A stretch of 64,000 nt of DNA from NCBI GenBank assembly GCA_964629015.1, contig CAZVMN010000013.1:1-64000 (forward strand), given 5' to 3'. This stretch comes from Oceanococcus sp964629015. Lineage in GTDB: Bacteria; Pseudomonadota; Gammaproteobacteria; Nevskiales; Oceanococcaceae. Positions 61,964 through 64,000 of the stretch are shown here, piece by piece. A program made the translations under genes and the position numbers. The notes below the pieces were generated by a model. It had not been told where the DNA came from. It searched no databases and saw only the letters and a program-made list of their open reading frames with translations. Every line of letters starts with the position of its first letter. Position 1 is the first letter of the stretch.

Positions 61964-63390
61964 GAGTTTGCGTTGAGAAGCCCGCCGGCACTTAGGGTAT
62001 CCATCAGGGTGCGTGTCACCGCACGCTCTCCTGAGAAGCTCATATGTGAGCCTTCGTACCAGTTCAGCGGCGCCCCGCCCCAATGGGCTTGCAGATTCAC
62101 GGGATGATCCGGCCAAACCAGGGTATCCACGCTGCCGGCGTAAATACCAAGCCGCTCGGATGTCATCGTGGTCGGAAAGTTCAATGGGCTGACACCGGCC
62201 AGTGCTTTTTGCACACGCTCCAGGCTGACGCCGTGACGCTCCATCATTTTCAGTTCCAGCGGCGGGAAATGCCGCCAATGGGTATTGGCGATATCGGTGA
62301 CCGGAATGCCCGCTATGGCGCAGGCCAAATCGTCGTCCAGACCGGCCAGCAACGCCGTGTTGTAGCCACCCAGACTCACGCCGTAGACGCCAATTCGGGG
62401 TGCGTGTTTGACCAGTCTCAGCCAGCTCAAAATGCGCCGAATATCCCACTGCGCTTGCCGTTCGGCGTGCAGGAAATCGATGAAATCGCCTTCCAGATAG
62501 CCTTCGCCGGAGAACAGGCCTTTCTTGCGCGGTCCGTGCAGCGGCAAGATCGGGCACACCACATTCAGGCCCAGTTTGCGGTGGAAAAACTCCGGATCGA
62601 AGACCTTGAGATCGGCCATCGGGCTGCCCATGCGATAGCCATGAATACACACTAGCCAGGGCCGGGCTGCGCCGGGATGTTCCATGACCCAGGCGTGCGC
62701 CGTACGGTTGTTCTCGTACGACTGCCAGCGTGTCGCGCCGGGCATGTCGGGGTCCGGCGCGTAGCCGCTGTCGAACTGAATGTGACGGAATTCTTTGCCC
62801 AGCACGCGTCGGTCGCGGCTTTCGACTTTGAGAAGATCGGGGGGCGTGTCATGCCACTTTTGCGGCGCATTACGTAGACGTTTTCGAGCCAGGTAATCCT
62901 CCCAGCGCGCCAGTTCATCGGCGATGCGTACCGCGTCCTCACCGCGCGGGGCCCGAGCCAACAGTTTGAACCACGCCATCAGAGCTTCGTCCATGCCAAT
63001 GACCGCCATGGCTTTGAAGCTGCTGCTGCGCTCCGGTGCGCCGCTGATCTGCGGGTAGTTGTAAAGAGTGACACGCGCGGCGCACAAATATGCCGCGATC
63101 AGGGCCAGTGCGAAGAACAAAGCGCTCAGTGCTTCACCAGACAAGGCCAGAAACGGTAAGGACAAGGCGGCAAAGATGGCGCCGAGCGCCGCATATTGAG
63201 TCAGGCGATCGTCCCCGGTCCACAGGAGCAGGCCCACGCCTGCGCCGGTCAGGCACAAGGCACCGGGTAATGTAATCAGCGCGACCGCGCCGTGCCAGTC
63301 CGGCATGTTGCCAAGCAGCAATAGACCCACCGCGGCAATAACCGCGCCTTCCCAGTACGCCTTGCGTGGCGGATTCCAATCAAATCCCAT
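61960..63390 (-). CDS. membrane-anchored alpha/beta hydrolase
   Basis: 476 residues. About 105 N-terminal residues hold three to four membrane helices. The rest is an alpha/beta hydrolase: oxyanion segment LVCIHGYRMGSP (about 240-252), nucleophile in YGVSLGGYN, and a likely catalytic His in EGSHMSFSGE near the end; HGPRKKGLFSGE is another conserved-looking block. The substrate is unknown. It is co-transcribed with pepN (4-base overlap) and lies 2 bp after a small membrane protein gene. Confidence 0.78.
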   Translation of the reverse strand: MGFDWNPPRKAYWEGAVIAAVGLLLLGNMPDWHGAVALITLPGALCLTGAGVGLLLWTGDDRLTQYAALGAIFAALSLPFLALSGEALSALFFALALIAAYLCAARVTLYNYPQISGAPERSSSFKAMAVIGMDEALMAWFKLLARAPRGEDAVRIADELARWEDYLARKRLRNAPQKWHDTPPDLLKVESRDRRVLGKEFRHIQFDSGYAPDPDMPGATRWQSYENNRTAHAWVMEHPGAARPWLVCIHGYRMGSPMADLKVFDPEFFHRKLGLNVVCPILPLHGPRKKGLFSGEGYLEGDFIDFLHAERQAQWDIRRILSWLRLVKHAPRIGVYGVSLGGYNTALLAGLDDDLACAIAGIPVTDIANTHWRHFPPLELKMMERHGVSLERVQKALAGVSPLNFPTTMTSERLGIYAGSVDTLVWPDHPVNLQAHWGGAPLNWYEGSHMSFSGERAVTRTLMDTLSAGGLLNANS

Positions 63391-63392
63391 GA

Positions 63393-63677
63393 TCAGCTGT
63401 ACACCGTGATCAGTAGCGCGATACTCAGGCCGCCGACCAAGGCCAGCCCAGTCTCAATCCACAATTTCAGCGGATGATTGCGGGCGCGTGCCCAGGCGCT
63501 CAACCAGCCGACCGCGCCCAAGGCCCCAAAGATGATGGCGGTGAGCCACAACGTGGGAATGCTGCGCACCAGTTCCGGCTTGAGATCGAGATAAACGTAG
63601 TGCATGAGCACCACGACCAGGACGATGATCGACATCGTGCTGGCGACGGTGCCGATAAACAGATTGAAGATTTGCAT
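63393..63677 (-). CDS. small membrane protein, unrecognised
   Basis: 94 residues with three predicted membrane helices (about 5-27, 40-60 and 72-92) and short basic loops. No family is recognised. It is tightly packed between the hypothetical gene at 63685 and the hydrolase, so it probably belongs to the same operon and may interact with the hydrolase's membrane part. Confidence 0.6.
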   Translation of the reverse strand: MQIFNLFIGTVASTMSIIVLVVVLMHYVYLDLKPELVRSIPTLWLTAIIFGALGAVGWLSAWARARNHPLKLWIETGLALVGGLSIALLITVYS

Positions 63678-63684
63678 GGGTCAG

Positions 63685-63969
63685 TCAGGGTTTTCTTCGA
63701 CGTGTGCGGAGAGCCGGGACAAGTTTTGCGGCGACCTTGGGTTGCAGCATGGCCGCTCGAAAAAAGCCGGTGACGGTGTAGCGGGCGATTTTGTCGCGAT
63801 AGCGGAAAATGCTGCCAATCATGACCACTTCGCGGTCATCCAGGAGCACGACGCGGTCTTCTTCTTCTTCACCAAAGCGAACGGCCACCGTCAGATTGAC
63901 CTTGAGGGGCTCCGTTTTTCGGCGGAAGCGGCGTTTGGGTTTGTTGTCGGCGTCGGAATTGCGGCTCAT
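63685..63969 (-). CDS. small basic protein, unrecognised
   Basis: 94 residues. Very basic ends (KPKRRFRRKTEP and RTRRRKP) flank a compact middle, VNLTVAVRFGEEEEDRVVLLDDREVVMIGSIFRY. No signal peptide or membrane helix. It is the first gene visible in the operon that continues to pepN. No function can be given. Confidence 0.55.
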   Translation of the reverse strand: MSRNSDADNKPKRRFRRKTEPLKVNLTVAVRFGEEEEDRVVLLDDREVVMIGSIFRYRDKIARYTVTGFFRAAMLQPKVAAKLVPALRTRRRKP

Positions 63970-64000
63970 GTCACGCAGCGACCAGAGCCGGCGGTGTATT

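Noticed and set aside
62000..62650. Long N-terminal extension of pepN
   Set aside because: The extra frame lies inside the hydrolase gene and lacks conservation; the normal PepN start is at 61963.

Overview
The window is about 64 kb of a Gram-negative chromosome, almost certainly a gammaproteobacterium. The fabD-fabG-acpP-fabF-pabC-mltG-tmk-holB-pilZ order is the one known from Pseudomonas and relatives. A type II secretion operon, sthA, acnA, an mrcB/LpoP-like pair and a complete phoBR-pst locus fit the same group. The base composition is moderately GC-rich. A fused alkane hydroxylase-rubredoxin suggests a hydrocarbon-using lineage (something near Nevskiales/Salinisphaerales is a guess). No tRNA, rRNA, CRISPR array, insertion sequence or prophage was recognised.

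Layout. (1) 1-5.4 kb is accessory in look: a MAPEG-family membrane protein, a 755-bp stretch without a supported gene, and a giant repeat protein with about 14 ELWxTDGTxxGT units ending in a GlyGly-CTERM-like tail. Two 28-bp repeats resembling integron attC ends sit at 29-56 and 5338-5365, with a half-site at 691-700. (2) 5.4-16.1 kb: a small membrane-anchored protein and a double cNMP-binding/rhodanese protein, then a dense minus-strand operon running from a rhombosortase through fatty-acid synthesis (fabD, fabG, acpP, fabF), folate synthesis (pabB, pabC) and mltG, tmk, holB to pilZ. (3) 16.1-21.6 kb: divergent from the rhombosortase, a type II secretion operon gspGHIJKLMN. (4) 21.6-28.9 kb: a minus-strand trio of SLAM-like outer-membrane protein, FecR-domain protein with a TbpB-like C-terminus, and a 1264-residue lipoprotein; it looks like a dedicated surface-display locus. 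(5) 29-33 kb: mnmA and acnA. (6) 33-35.5 kb: an AraC-family regulator divergent from an AlkB-rubredoxin fusion, with 21-bp-spaced direct repeats between them. (7) 35.6-49.4 kb: mostly housekeeping genes (DUF2288, ParA-like, sthA, mazG, NUDIX, tal, rsmJ, gamma-carbonic anhydrase, SGNH esterase, tsaB, DinG/YoaA helicase, LpoP-like lipoprotein, mrcB) plus one unrecognised 616-residue lipoprotein. (8) 49.4-59.4 kb: phoB-phoR, pstS, a porin, pstC-pstA-pstB-phoU, with clear Pho boxes before pstS and phoB. (9) 59.4-64 kb: pepN, a membrane-anchored alpha/beta hydrolase and two small unrecognised genes.

Three sets of genes appear to work together. The rhombosortase, the adjacent T2SS operon and the GlyGly-CTERM-like protein form a plausible export-and-anchoring pathway. 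The SLAM/FecR/lipoprotein trio is a candidate surface-lipoprotein system whose cargo I do not recognise. The pho/pst locus has its own outer-membrane porin built in, so phosphate would be handled from outer membrane to cytoplasm by one PhoB-controlled region.
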